Below, piece by piece: positions 11,561-24,452 of a stretch of 64,000 nt of DNA. Numbering within the stretch: the stretch's first letter is position 1; the number at the start of each line of letters is the position of its first letter. The position numbers were made by a program, and so were the translations under genes. Source of the DNA: Ephydatia muelleri. Taxonomy: Eukaryota; Porifera; Demospongiae; Spongillida; Spongillidae. Under the pieces are notes generated by a model. It searched no databases. It was not told the DNA's origin and saw only the letters and a list, made by a program, of their open reading frames with translations. The DNA lies in contig JABACO010000005.1 of the NCBI GenBank assembly GCA_013339895.1, positions 8,248,888-8,312,887 of the forward strand, in the 5' to 3' direction.

Positions 11561-12190
11561 TTTCTTTCTGGACGTTGTCACTTCTCCCAAGATTGAAGAT
11601 TGAGTGTCCTGCTTATGTGGACGGCCATGTACGCTGCATCGACATTTACAACAGTCGTGGCAAATACCTGACTGACACGGTGGGCATACTCTGCTCCTAT
11701 GTTTTCCCTTTCATGAAGTGCATCCTGGCGCCATCGTAACAACGTATGACCTCATATGATGACGTTAGTATATATTTGGGAACGAGTAAGACTTTGCACT
11801 ACTATAGACAACTCTAGATTGGTGGTTCGTAAATTCTTTTAGCTTCTGCAAGCGTATAATCACAGCATAAATACATATTTTGATGTGAGATGTACTGAAT
11901 AGGCTGCAGAAAAAAGTGAATCGCGCAAATCGTAAACCAAGCATGTGTTTCGAACCACGTCTTACAAAATTGGAGCGTCAAATCGGTCCGCTAATCAGTG
12001 CACGTAGTGGAAAATGACGGAGCTTTAAATGTATCAATTGCCAGAATAAAAATGCTTGAGGGTATTATGAAAATCCTGTGAGCCCCATAATTTCCCCGCG
12101 TTTCTCGTGGATGTGGTGTTAAATAGTAATGCACTTATCTTGAGGGCAGACAGTGTATCATTATTGTAATATCTTTTAATAGCTGCACAA
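11560..12190. other. No recognisable gene
   Basis: An AT-rich stretch without readable motifs. It precedes the kinase-like gene and could hold its promoter or a first exon, but nothing specific is visible. Confidence 0.35.
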
Positions 12191-12229
12191 GTGCTGCAAA
12201 GATTAAGAAGGAAAAGAACCAAAAAAGGT

Positions 12230-13989
12230 ATTGCAAATCATTGCATCAGTTATTGATGGTTTTGACTACAGTGTATGTTATCATAATCTGTTTCTCCATA
12301 AAGATGCAGAATTATCGCTACAATCAAGTGTTTTAAACAAATCTGAAACAGGTATCGTGATTTCAGAGTGTGGGTTACTTTGTATGTACCAAGTGTAGGA
12401 AATGGATTTTTCTCTCGTTATAAACAATTAATGGATTTGCAAATGTATCTCTGTGATGGTACCTCCTAGCATCTGTTAAAAAGGGATACTTGCACTTAAA
12501 TATATTTTTATTGATTATTCCCTGTCCAAAATGCAGCTTTACCATCAAGTCGGGGAACTGCAAGTAATACTCTTAAACCCGATAGCCCATGTTGGAAGAA
12601 TTGCATCATCCAGACAAATGATTTTGAGTTTATTCCTCCTGAAGAACGCTACACGCTGTCTAACATTATTGCTGATTATGGCTTTGGTTCAGGTACACTG
12701 TCTGAACGCTTGTGTAAGTGGCTAATTGCAATTTTGAATGAAAAAGGAGCTGGTTTGCCTAAATTCAGTACCAACACAAAATTTAATGTACAACGTGGAC
12801 GTGATAATCCAGAATCATACTACTACTGTGTTGATAATGCTTATGTTTCCGTAATTGAGCAATTATTGGTATCAATTACAGCATCAAATCGTTACAAATC
12901 TGACGTGGCCATTCTGTGGAACTGTGTAAGTGCAGTTTTGTGCGAGATTAATTCTTCTCCCATGGAAAACACAGTTGCAAAATTATTTGCTAACTTGATT
13001 GACTTGTTACGTTATATTCGTCACTTCAACTCTTCTATTACATCATGGGTGGGTTTTACATTTCCAAAGGATAAGGTGAATGACACTAACAACTATGCTT
13101 GTAGAGTAGAAGTTGTTTGGAAGGAGTGCAAATTCGTTTGCAATGTTGCCTGTTTAAAGAAGGAAAATATCAAAAAAGCAGTGCAAAAAACATTTGCAGA
13201 ACAAATCAAACTTGTGAAACGATTGCAAATACCAGTGTCTTCTACTGAACATTTCTTAGTTCCATTGTCTGATGAAGACCTTGAATTCATTAGTGGAAAA
13301 CTTGGCGCAATTTATGATGGTACCACCACCTTGACACAGGTTAAGTCAAAATTTTCTATTTTGTTGACAAATGGAAATTATTACTTCAAATTTCCTGGTA
13401 ACATGTCACATCAGAGAGCTTTGGATCAAATATTATTAGATATGGATCAGCTGCAACGAGAAGAGTGTGCCAAACATCTTGTTTTACCTATTAAAAAAAT
13501 ACGCCTCCCTCTACCTTTTTTGTATTTCCAGCTATGAAGTATCAATTAACTAGAGATGTTGCTATGCAATGTCTTCCAGATCTTGCTGATGGAATTAGAG
13601 AGGGATTGGACAAACTTCATGGCCTTGGTCTGGCTCACCTAGATGTCAGACTACCTAATGTCTGTGTAGGTGATGATTATGAAGTTAAATTGATTGACTT
13701 TGATCGGTCGAGTCGTTCTAATGATGTTAAGGAGTATGGTGGTCAGTTCATGTACAAATATGAAACAAAACAAAGGATTGTGCAACATTTGGATTGGAAG
13801 CAGTTTGGTCTCCTACTGTTTACCCTGTCCTCTTATATCGGCCCTAAGCATCAGAATGAGCTAACCAAAGATGATATTCCACAAGAGAGTTCTTCATTTC
13901 TGAGAGAGTTGATATTTGATCATACATGTAATGACAACCTCCTGCACAGTGGAAAGAATCATTGCAGCCCAGTCAGAAACGTCGGATGA
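12230..13989 (+). CDS. Kinase-like (PKL-fold) protein, multi-exon, 5' end uncertain
   Basis: Exon a ends at 12,351 (GAAACAG|gtatcg). Exon b runs from 12,537 to about 13,466, and the phase agrees (G + CT). A likely 65-bp intron (13,467-13,531, weak GTGCC donor, good pyrimidine tract and TTTCCAG acceptor) joins it to exon c, 13,532-13,989; otherwise a frameshift lies there. The C-terminal part contains LHGLGLAHLDVRLPNVCVG, a catalytic-loop variant (HxDxxxxN), and VKLIDFDRSS, where DFD replaces DFG. A possible ATP-lysine strand is NYYFKFPG. The N-terminal 200 residues are not recognised. Proteins of this kind occur as expanded families in some invertebrates and fungi, sometimes linked to Crinkler-like effectors; that link is inference. 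The first exon was not found, and its frame is open only from about 12,230. Confidence 0.6.
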
Positions 13990-14560
13990 AATTTTTATTG
14001 CAGTAGTGATATTCCTCTAACTCCATGAGCTTAGGTTGCCCTTATTTAATTTAAAACCATGGTGGCTCAAATTGTGCTTCTGGTTCGCTGCAAGAGGAAT
14101 CAATATACAGTTGAAATTCATGCACTGTTGCTACACATTCCTTTAGGCTAACTGTATTGATTTTATGCACTATTTTGTAACATGATGTGCACTTTATTGA
14201 TTGTATTTATTTTTAATGGGCCATTTAATATACTATCCAAATTATGGTGTTGCTGTGATGTGAAGGTGTTCATAGGTGAGGCAGTTGTGGTGCACACTTA
14301 TTTTAGTTTTGCACTGTGTGATAAGGAATGGGTGCAAGGAACATTGTAGTACATACAACTAACCCACACTGTCTGGTCTAGGATAATTGTATAGAAAAAA
14401 TGACAAATCCTAATTTTTGAAATTTACGATTTGTTGCCCAATTTTTGGTGTATGATATAGGACATAACAATGAATTGAATTTTAGTTCAAATGTAACAAT
14501 ATGACTTTATATATATATACTAGAATATAATTCTATGGCAAACACCCAGGGCGTTCTGAT
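13990..14560. other. Probable 3' flank of the kinase-like gene; no other gene
   Basis: AT-rich DNA without conserved coding motifs. It ends where the Gypsy integrase remains begin. Confidence 0.4.
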
Positions 14561-15371
14561 TTATTAGACGTGTGGTGACTTCATCAGCATGAATGATCCT
14601 TTAGTACTGGTCCACTTGCTTCTCTCTAATGCAATCTCTATTAGTATTGTACTCCCAAACTGTCTGGGGATCCTGTGACCATTTGGTCCGCATGTCTTCT
14701 CCATGGTATCCCACCTTTCTGAACACCCACACTGTATGAGTTGGCACCTTTCTTTCAGAGTACTACTGCTGGTTGCCATCAAGGGTGGTTTGGATGGTAG
14801 TCTCGCACCTTCACCTGGTCACCCTCCCTGAACTCTCTGCTCACGTCATTCGAGTATCTGCTTGTGTACTCTGTTTCTCCGAACACGCTGTCTCTCACAT
14901 TAGGCCTGAGCAAGTGTAGTCGACATCGTAGGTTCCCTTTTTATCATCATCTGAGCTGGCGTGGTATCCAGTGTTGAGTGTCGAGCGTTCCATACTGTAT
15001 TAAGAAACTGGATACGCGATGTGAGAGTGATTTCTTTTCCTTCTTCTTGATGCTTGCAAAGCCTGCTTTAGGGCTTGGACAAAGTGCTCTGCCAGCCCAT
15101 TTGTGGTAGGGTGGTATGGACTTGACTTGCTGTGTTTACAGTTATTTGCTCTGACAAACGTTCAATTTATCCGCCGTGAACTGTGTGTGACCCATTGTCT
15201 GACACGATTTGTTGGAGAATTCCCCACCTTGCGAAACATAACCCTCAATTCGTCTAGCGTTCTGTCTGTGGACATGTCTTCCATGATCACCACCTCTGGC
15301 CATTTGGAGAATGCGTCCACGGCCACTAAGAATTGCTTCCCTTCAAAGAGTTCTGCAAAATCTATGTGTAC
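14560..15371 (-). pseudogene. Gypsy integrase, catalytic core and C-terminal part
   Basis: On the minus strand immediately below 15,371 the frame reads VHIDFAELFEGKQFLVAVDA and FSKWPEVV, the first catalytic Asp block of a retroviral-type integrase core. It continues with stops and shifts to a C-terminal part at about 14,780 resembling the chromatin-binding tail (VKVRDYHPN). The upstream half of the same integrase lies 26.5 kb away at 41,870-42,065. The last codon there (AGG) and the first here (GTA) join in frame, so both are halves of one copy split by the 15,372-41,869 insertion. No 3' LTR was recognised. Confidence 0.8.
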
Positions 15372-15639
15372 CCCCCAGCAAAAAATCCGTACACGACCAA
15401 TGCAAGATCGTTTCATGAAATTTCCATCGTATTACGATGGTAGCAAAGAAGTAGGCACGGTGCGCCGTCAAATTGATAATATAAGATCGTACAATATCTG
15501 AAATTATAGATAATAATAAAACATATACTTATGCATGCATACGTACGATGCATCTATGGATTAATATGTGCACATCGTTCTTGATCGATCATGCGCATGC
15601 ACGTATATAGTTTCTCTGATAAGCACTCATCGTGTACGT

Positions 15640-15715
15640 TCTACAAATTTACAGCCAGGAATCGAACTCCTTACATTGCAGTCGCGAGTCCCACAACATT
15701 GCCACAATCCCAACT
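15640..15715 (-). repeat. tRNA-like sequence, possible tRNA-derived SINE head
   Basis: On the minus strand, GGAGTTCGATTCCTGGCTG contains a good pol III B-box (GTTCGATTCC). About 35 bases upstream lies a GTGGCAATGTTGTGGG stretch that weakly resembles an A-box. I cannot fold it into a convincing cloverleaf with a standard anticodon stem, so a SINE head or decayed tRNA is likelier than a working gene. Confidence 0.3.
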
Positions 15716-16499
15716 GGACAATAACATACTTCAACACTACTTTTTCTGGTCTTATTTATTTCATATTATGGAGGCACCCTCAGTTAATTCTCATTGCTCA
15801 ACTTCCATTTATACGTGACACTATAATTGATCTCAGAACTGTTCTCCCTACACCACTACATGTCTGCATTATAATTGGGACACAGAAGGTTTCCTTCCAT
15901 GTTGATTTTAGCAACGGTTATGTCAATGGCACGCATGCTATGGTCAGTCTGGCCGTGCTAATGCACTGGCCATCATGAGCAGAACTATTGTGGTCTTTGT
16001 AGCATTGTGTGTAATCACAAAAACATCACAACAGGTGATAAATATATAACATGATAAATTAAAATTGTTGGGTTCCAGCATTCATTTATTGTTATAATAC
16101 GATGGTGGCCGTTCCAGTATTGTAATGAAGAAATGAAAGGAAATATACAGTAGCAGTGATGAGAGACAGGTCCCTGAGGTTGAATATGCAGTCAAAACTT
16201 TGAGGGGGCATGATCGTACAACTCCATGGTAGCCTTGCTTGGATAAATCCTGAACATCTGCATACAGAATGGAAATACATATACATAAGCATGTACAGGG
16301 CACAGGTTATTTACATGTACATCATGGCAATTAACAGAGATTACATGTATATGTATGTGATGAAATAAACATTCTTAAAACAATTGTCACAGACATGATT
16401 TAAGCTTTCTAAGAACCAACAATCAATCACTCATCTCACAACCTCTATCAGAGTATTCTCTGGTTACCAGTACACTGATTAACATGCTATATCATACAT

Positions 16500-19400
16500 G
16501 CTCCCCTTCTCTAGCAGGAGCTTGAACAAAGCAATGGGCTGTTGTGTACCCTAGATATCCACTGGAGGCTATTCATATGTCGCCCACAAAGATGTGCAGC
16601 TGTTTTCCCTACAGAGGGCCAAAAATGTCTTTTCCACACTGGTTTCCAGGCTCCTCTGCACATCCATGGAGGGATGGCTGGTGAGACGTTCATGGTGGGC
16701 AGTAACTGGAAGAGAGCAAAGGTTAATCATGACACTGACTACATGCAATACTGATGAAACAGTCAGACTGTTCATATTTATACATACATCTGTACCGTGC
16801 AGCATGTGTGTGTTGATACAGTACATTGTGTATGTGTGCACACAGTGCATATATGTGTATGTGCATGTGTACATGTATGTGTATGTACATATATGCAAAT
16901 TAACATACACCATACATGTAACACCAGCTCACTGTCGAACTGTAGTTTTGTATCTTTTCAGTTTTGGATGTTCCTGTCTCCCCCCACAGGAACCACAAGC
17001 CTCCTGATGTCCAGCATCTGTGTTCCTTACAGTGTTCATAATGGGCAACTAAACCTTCTTCCCCCGCTGGTGGTCATACTATCTGACCACGGCACCCACT
17101 TGGGCTGCAAAGCTATACTGTACAGTACTGGTAGTGGGAGGGGATCTCCCAAGGTCCAGCAGGCCTGGCAACTGAGCTTGTTGCTTCACATAGGTGTCAA
17201 TCATTCCTCCACAAGAGCTGCCCGAGAAACCCGTGGAGAGCCACCACAAAGTAAGACTCCAGAGTGGCGTCATTTGGCCAATGTGAATAGCAAGCAATGC
17301 TTTGAGCACGTAGCACAGCTGGGAGAATATTTTAAAATCAACAACAATGTAATCAAACAATAGCATTATAAAATCTATGTGACTACATGTACAAATTACA
17401 TTTAAAAACCCAAAACTAATTTCCATAATCTTTGCATGAGTTGTACATTTAAGTAATCACCACTTACTACATGCACATTCAGGTTGGTCTGGGTATGATA
17501 ACCACAATGCACTCCAGAATCTGCTCAATGTCTTCTTCCTAGGACAACACGTTCGCCCACTCACTTGTATCCCAACTTCTTTGGATCCACAAACACCATC
17601 CTGCACAGTGATACACTATACACACACCCTAATCCTTTCCAATTCAATCCACCATCATGGAGGTGTAACCACTTTAGCATCGTCTGCACTATCTTGCCGA
17701 CCTACAAGAGGAATACCCCAGCTTGTCACTGGGTGGTACATGTATGCACATCTCACAAAGCCAGCTTACCCGGTGAGGTAGCTGGATGTGCTTGCCATCA
17801 GAGGGCACACCCTCCATTGCATCATTGAACTTGGGATAGTGCACTCTGGGACAATCCAGCCCGGGAAAGAAGTCCCCAATCAGCCCCAGAAAGACCTCAA
17901 AGACAAACTTGGGAAAATTCATGTCACGCAACGGCCTCATCAACACCACGTCCTAATGTCACAGGCAAGCTACCAGTCAGATTGGGAGGTGGAATCCTAT
18001 ATGCATACCTTGTTCTGGCCTGGGGGCCCTTGTTTCAGCTCACAAGCCATCACCAGCACAGCCTTGAATGTACATGTACAGTACATGTACATGGTGCATG
18101 TACAATGCACAACAGATTACTTCAAATATATTGTGGTTGACAAGGAGAGCAGTGTTGATCTGAATTGATATCATAGAGAGAACAGATAATGAACTCATCA
18201 AGCAACTCCAAGCTCTACACTGCATGAGTACATGTATATCTTACCTACAGCCTAAAATTGACAAGAAAAAAAATGTTATTGCATAGACTACATGCATGTG
18301 GACAATCCACCACCTCTCCCAAATAACCTATTGTCTTTCATACCTTGTAGTCCATGCTCTCTCCACCATTGGTGATCCCTCACAGCAGGCCCAAAGCCTC
18401 GAATAGGTGCTTCATCTTTCCAATACCAGCAGGGCAGAGCTCGACTGAGAGTGAGGTAGATCCTGTCTGTCAGCGGCGGAATGACCAGCCTCCCGTTCAG
18501 CCCCATGTAATCCAAGGTCCCAGTGCACTGATGGATTATTGGCATGTCCGGCTCAGGTTCCTGATACAACCTGACCAACTGGCTCTTGCATGATATCCAT
18601 TACGCTAATGATGACAATCAGTGAAGGAAAATACAAAACACAACAACTCATTGATGTACAGTATGCAAACACACAAACTGCACACCACGCCATTGTAGAC
18701 ACTGGACACGTATTTCATCCTGTCTCTCACGATCTCTATTGTGCACTTCAATAATCAAATCTCTTTCTGTCATTTACTGAGTTGGCATGGGACCTGTTGA
18801 ATAGAGGATCACTCAATACCACAAGACCAGTAGGCACAGCCATTAACTGATCCTTTTTCTTGAACATCAAGGTCACCTATCTGGAGCGTGCAGCTTCTTG
18901 GAGTAGGTCTAGAATCCCTTTCTCACTTTCCTCAACACATTTTCCACTTCCAGGTTGACCACACCTGGTTAGCTGTCAGGCTGCTGGAATCACCATGCCC
19001 TCTGGTAGTCATACATCCAGACCACCCTGATGAGGGACAAAGGTGGTTAAAGTCACCAAGTGACACAATTGTTAGTTACGTCATTAGGTACTGTGAATCC
19101 TAGGAGGTTTCAGTACTGGTACACAGATGAGCTGATTGGTCCTCCTAATTATAATCTCCTGCAGCACTGAGGTCATCCAATTCTCCACCTTCCAGTCCAG
19201 TGCCGAACACCATCTTCCTGTCACTTGAAATCATCGCACTGGCCACTTGTTCTAGGGATGGTCCAGTTGTAGATGCACTGGAAAATTAACAAAGCAGACG
19301 TTCAATAAATGTTTAGCCCTCAAAATTTTGTGCATGTATGTCTAGGTGCAAGAAATGATGGCCGTACCAATGTACACACAGGTGCATTTGGTTTCCTTTA

Positions 19401-20000
19401 AGTTACCTCATCCTCCTGCCTTTTAAGATGGGATGAAGGACCAGCTGATGGAAGCTGACAGCAGTCAGGAGGTGTGGACCATTGCTGGATGATGTCTATC
19501 TGTTAGTTACCTATGTGCCACTTCAGGGGCGGTCAACCAGCTGTGAGTGTTAGATGCTTTCTTCAGCTGCATGAGGGAGTGTAAGGACACACAGTAATCA
19601 CCTGAGTTTGATTATGTATGTGTGTGTGTGTGTGTGTGTGTTAGTGTGTGTGTGTGTGTGTGTGTATGTGTGTGTGTATGTGTGGTTATTACAGGTTATG
19701 TTGATCTTCGTGTGCCCATACTTCTGCCTGGTGTGATGTGCAATGGACAAAAAAGCTATACAGTGTACCTTGATCATATTTTCCTGCACACAGGTACATT
19801 CTATTGGCTGCCCCTTATCGACAGGAGTTCATCTTCTCTGCATACTCAGTTCCTTGTACTTCCCCACAATGTCTGGTATGGTTTCAGTTGTGGAGCTCCA
19901 TGGCAAAACAGGTTCTCAAGAGCAATGTCTCTGGGTTCATATCAAAGTTCTTGACAGTCATTTCCATCAGCCTGCTTGCCTGCCAGTGTCTGGATGTAAA
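16500..20000 (-). pseudogene. Axonemal dynein heavy chain fragment (linker to AAA3), decayed, introns retained
   Basis: Collinear minus-strand pieces are recognisable. HWQASRLMEMTVKNFDMNPE (about 19,990-19,880) and a GVVNLEVENVL segment (about 19,000) are linker. IIHQCTGTLDYMGLNGRLVI then PLTDRIYLTL (about 18,550-18,440) open AAA1, followed by PAGIGKMKH, a damaged P-loop, and MDYK at a splice-like donor. [17 protein letters not shown] and [20 protein letters not shown] (17,949-17,850) precede AAA2, whose own P-loop is destroyed. MVFVDPKKLGYK (about 17,600) follows. SMDVQRSLETSVEK (about 16,680) and GTQQPIALFKLLLEKG (about 16,510) belong to AAA3. Stops and shifts interrupt most pieces. Intron-like spacers point to a genomic copy, not a retrocopy. 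It lies just inside the left end of the 26.5-kb element. Confidence 0.8.
19616..19684 (+). repeat. TG microsatellite
   Basis: A (TG)n tract with a few TATG interruptions. Confidence 0.9.
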
Positions 20001-20942
20001 GGTACAAGTACCATGCCACCTACACCTTACACAGACTGGATCTCTAGGTGTGTGTGATCCATGAATGCACTATCGTCCTTTTAGTAGGTATCACACAGCC
20101 CAAACTCTTTTGTACGTCTAAAGTTCACATTAGGTGTGCTATTCCTATTGAGGTCCAATAAGATGTACACTAGCACAATACAATGTACCTCTCTCCAAGT
20201 GCACTGTTCTTGAGGACAGAAAACAGGGGAACGGATTTCCATTCTCTCCACCGAAACCCACCAGACAGAAAGAGCCTTCACCTCCTTAGGAAAACTTCCT
20301 CAGCCTCTTTGCATATTTGTTGATGCACATCTGTGAACTATTGGATGTTAAGGTTGGCCCTGAGTATAGAGTACAGAGTTACTAAATGAGCACACTCTAA
20401 ACTAACCAGGCTGCATGCACCTCACTCTCTGCTTCATGCTGCTCGCACACCATGGCCCGCAGTGCATAATTTATGCACACCACACATGAGCTCCTGCAAG
20501 TTAAATAATCATGTACTGTGCTACGTACAGAGCCATGAATATTGCAGTGCCAAGTGCCATGAGTGTGTGGCTTACAATGTGTTTGGTTCTATAAAGACAT
20601 GCAATCAATTAAAGTAGGATAACCATACCTACCACTTTTCCTTGAAATACAGAATTGTGTGAAAGTGAACTTGGTCCTATTGGAAGAAATTCTACGTTTG
20701 TCACAGAAGGATGCCACTGGGAATGGTTGAAAATGTTGCAATGCAGAAGGCTTTGCCCAGATGCCCAGAGTACATATGTATACAGTGTACAGACAGAAAG
20801 TCAGGTCAATGCATGCACACGAAAATTTGTCATTAAGTGTATCTTGTTACAAATACTTGTCAGATGAAGTTGAAAAAACAGGACAATTCACCATGTGATA
20901 TCTCTTCAGTATTGAATTGAGTCCTTCTTGACTTCATCAATT

Positions 20943-21375
20943 ATCGGATGTCAATCGGCATGAACCACTGCAAAGTATGTTCGAGTCCTGCCTTAGGCTT
21001 AGAGCAAAAAACAAGAATGCTGCTTGGAACTGCATTGACTGTTGCATGCACCGACACGTTGGTAACTCTGGCTAAAGGATGGTTATGTTGGGATGATGAA
21101 AGAGCAGTGCAGGAGTTTTGTAATGGATAAATTTGTTATCGAACCGTGTCGAAGTATTCATCATCGGAAAGTTATCTTAAAAGCGAGCTTTTGAGATGTA
21201 ATACTGATCCGGAGGTAGTTGAGATCAGGGTTACTATGAGAAAAGCTAAGCGAGGTGAACAGGCAGTTAAAGTTGTGAGTTGTATTGCATGTGGATCCAT
21301 GCATACAGAACAACTTATACTTATACTATTTGCTCTCCTAAGGTTGTTACACAATCCAGCTATCACAGCAATTCG
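20943..21375 (+). repeat. Dispersed repeat, copy A (inverted copy at 32.3-32.7 kb)
   Basis: This is nearly identical, in reverse complement, to 32,330-32,715. It includes a 60-residue frame starting MSIGMNHCKVCSSPALGLEQ. The two copies differ by small indels and substitutions, for example four bases inside the AGTGCA..GGAG region. Similarity ends near AATCCAGCTAT. I do not recognise the encoded peptide. The high identity suggests a recently active repeat family or a duplication. Confidence 0.75.
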
Positions 21376-21399
21376 ACTGCCCTGCTGCGGGCCCGTAAC

Positions 21400-23340
21400 G
21401 TCACGTAAATTCATTTGTAACCCTGACGTGACGGATTACGTTGGATTCAGGCTCACCTACCCGCGTTCGGACCGATTACTCACGAACAGTATTGCGGGCT
21501 GTGACATTCATCCGCGCGAGTACGTGAACAATACCGCGAGTTTACGTTGTTTCATCGTGATTTCTCTCGTCCCCACTGTAGTTGTCATTCAAATGTGTCG
21601 TTAATTAATTAATTTAAGGTTTATCAAAATCAATAAACAGCATCCAAGCTAGCCCCGCCCCAGTCCCTGAACTCATTATTAATAGTTAAATGATGTTTAA
21701 TTTTGATATTTGAATACACATATAACTTGGAAAAGCATATACATGTATGTATAAGAATTGTACATTCAGGCCTGCGTGACTTCAGAAGGATGACCTAAGA
21801 TAGGATTAAAAAGTAAACAACATAAACAGGCATCAAATAATGTCAGCTTACGATTCCAATTTTCTTCTTTTTGCTCTCTGTATTAAAACAATAACACATC
21901 ATACGAATAGACCTATTGAAATACATTCTCAAATCCAACCTGTTATATCCGTATGATGTCCTCGAACGCCTGCAGAACACTAAGCACCACAATGTAATGT
22001 TGAATGCTACACAAATGACTTACCAGATAACTTGATACGCTCATTACATTGCCATTGTTCGGATCAGGGAGTACGGAAGCAGTGTGGTTTAGGAGAATGT
22101 ATACTAACCTTTATTGGCGTAAGACGCGTCACACTGCTGCTAATACATGTAGAACACAAACCGTAATAAAAAAACCAACTTACAGTGTGGTATCCATTTG
22201 ACAATCCTATCCGACGATAATTTGGCTACTAAAGTACACTTCTCTTACCTAGAAGACGTTGTCAACAACTGAGACTTAAACTGAAAAATGAAGCGAAACG
22301 TTAATAAAGACATAGTAACTAGAATAAGGATCGGGCTAACCTTATTGCTCCTAATACAGCTACACTGTACTCGTGCCAGCCTAAATTCACCACCCCTTTT
22401 TTTTTTACGGCCAAAAAAGATTAGGTCACGTGAGGGATAATTATTTTGTTAATTTAAAATTGGACTTGTACATGTCACAGGCGGCATGTACAATTCTACA
22501 TGCCACTTGTCAATGTGCTCTATAAAACTAAAAGATGAGACTATTCGATTAACCGACATTGTATCAGCGAGCGCACTAATATATACCATCTCCTTATCTT
22601 GTATCACTAGTAACGTTCACCGGTCCATCGGTCCGATGGACCGGTGAATCGGTCCGATACAGTCACTAGATTACCCACCGTGAAAATGAAAATGAAAGAG
22701 TCTAGGAAGCATATATAGTTTCAAGCCATTTGCCTTTGATATTACCAAAAGTATGTATACATGAAGTGCGTACGGTACGGACCGGGTATGTCATTAATTG
22801 CTTTTAATCCATAATAATATCATTTATATGATACGTGCACAACTGATATCGATATCTGCATGCAATCCGTGCATATACATACATCGGTATTATATCCGTA
22901 TTTATTTGCAAACTGTGATGTAACTGCACGCGCACTAATATATAAACTAGAGAGCGAAGTGTTCACCCGCGCTTTCTAGTGATGTTATCGTTAGTACATT
23001 GTAGCACTTGTTACCCCCCCTTAAGGTGCATCACGCGCGTTAAAACGAGTGATTGGCTCATCGTGCCCCGCTGGTTCCAAATCAATCAATATAACAGCAA
23101 CATGTTTACAATTACGAATTACGTACACGTGTAAAAAATAAAGCACCAGTCAAATTTAAGCTTGCTGCTGGGGACGACAGAGGAAGGTACAGATACAACT
23201 CCTGCAGAACCAAGAGAGTGCATGTGTGTGAGACAGAGAAAATTGGTAATTGAACCTTAGCTTACCCGATGTATGACCACACCCACCATGGTCACATGAC
23301 TCTCTGCTCTAATACCAAGGATAGTTCAAACAGTTCCATA
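21400..23340. other. No recognisable gene
   Basis: Unique-looking AT-rich sequence with one 33-bp palindrome at 22,616-22,648. No protein motif was found on either strand. Confidence 0.4.
22616..22648. repeat. 33-bp perfect palindrome
   Basis: The arms TTCACCGGTCCATCGG and CCGATGGACCGGTGAA are separated by one T. The core TCGGTCCGAT is repeated once more just downstream. Confidence 0.85.
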
Positions 23341-23731
23341 CAGTTGGCTTGATATTCTAATTAATCACCACATGCACATACAGAATGCGACACAGGCACA
23401 AGAGGAAAGACACCCAAAGTGTCACAACAAGATCACACTCCCTGCCCATCACAGAGACAGCTCTGTCAGAAGGGCAACACTAGCCGACATACAGTTGGCT
23501 TGATATTCTAATTAATCACCACATGCACATACAGAATGCGACACAGGCACAAGAGGAAAGACACCCAAAGTGTCACAACAAGATCACACTCCCTGCCCAT
23601 CACAGAGACAGCTCTGTCAGAAGGGCAACACTAGCCGACATACAGTTGGCTTGATATTCTAATTAATCACCACATGCACATACAGAATGCGACACAGGCA
23701 CAAGAGGAAAGACACCCAAAGTGTCACAACA
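23341..23731 (+). repeat. 151-bp tandem repeat, 2.6 copies
   Basis: Copies begin at 23,341, 23,492 and 23,643 with CAGTTGGCTTGATATTC and are practically identical. The third copy is cut after AAAGTGTCACAACA and runs straight into the 43-bp satellite. Confidence 0.95.
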
Positions 23732-24452
23732 CATCCTTCTTGACACACACTCAGCGCACACCCATAGCTATGTATACATCCATCTTGACACACTCAGTGC
23801 ACACCCATAGCTATGTACACATCCATCTTGACACACTCAGTGCACACCCATAGCTATGTACACATCCATCTTGACACACTCAGTGCACACCCATAGCTAT
23901 GTATACATCCATCTTGACACACTCAGTGCACACCCATAGCTATGTACACATCCATCTTGACACACTCAGTGCACACCCATAGCTATGTACACATCCATCT
24001 TGACACACTCAGTGCACACCCATAGCTATGTACACATCCATCTTGACACACTCAGTGCACACCCATAGCTATGTACACATCCATCTTGACACACTCAGTG
24101 CACACCCATAGCTATGTACACATCCATCTTGACACACTCAGTGCACACCCATAGCTATGTACACATCCATCTTGACACACTCAGTGCACACCCATAGCTA
24201 TGTACACATCCATCTTGACACACTCAGTGCACACCCATAGCTATGTACACATCCATCTTGACACACTCAGTGCACACCCATAGCTATGTACACATCCATC
24301 TTGACACACTCAGTGCACACCCATAGCTATGTACACATCCATCTTGACACACTCAGTGCACACCCATAGCTATGTATACATCCAACTTGACACACTCAGT
24401 GCACACCCATAGCTATGTATACATCCATCTTGACACACTCAGTGCACACCCA
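23731..24452 (+). repeat. 43-bp satellite, about 17 copies
   Basis: Unit: ACATCCATCTTGACACACTC followed by AGTGCACACCCATAGCTATG and TAC. Units are almost identical, with TATAC/TACAC variants near both ends and an AACTTG variant near the right end. High homogeneity implies recent expansion or conversion. Confidence 0.95.
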
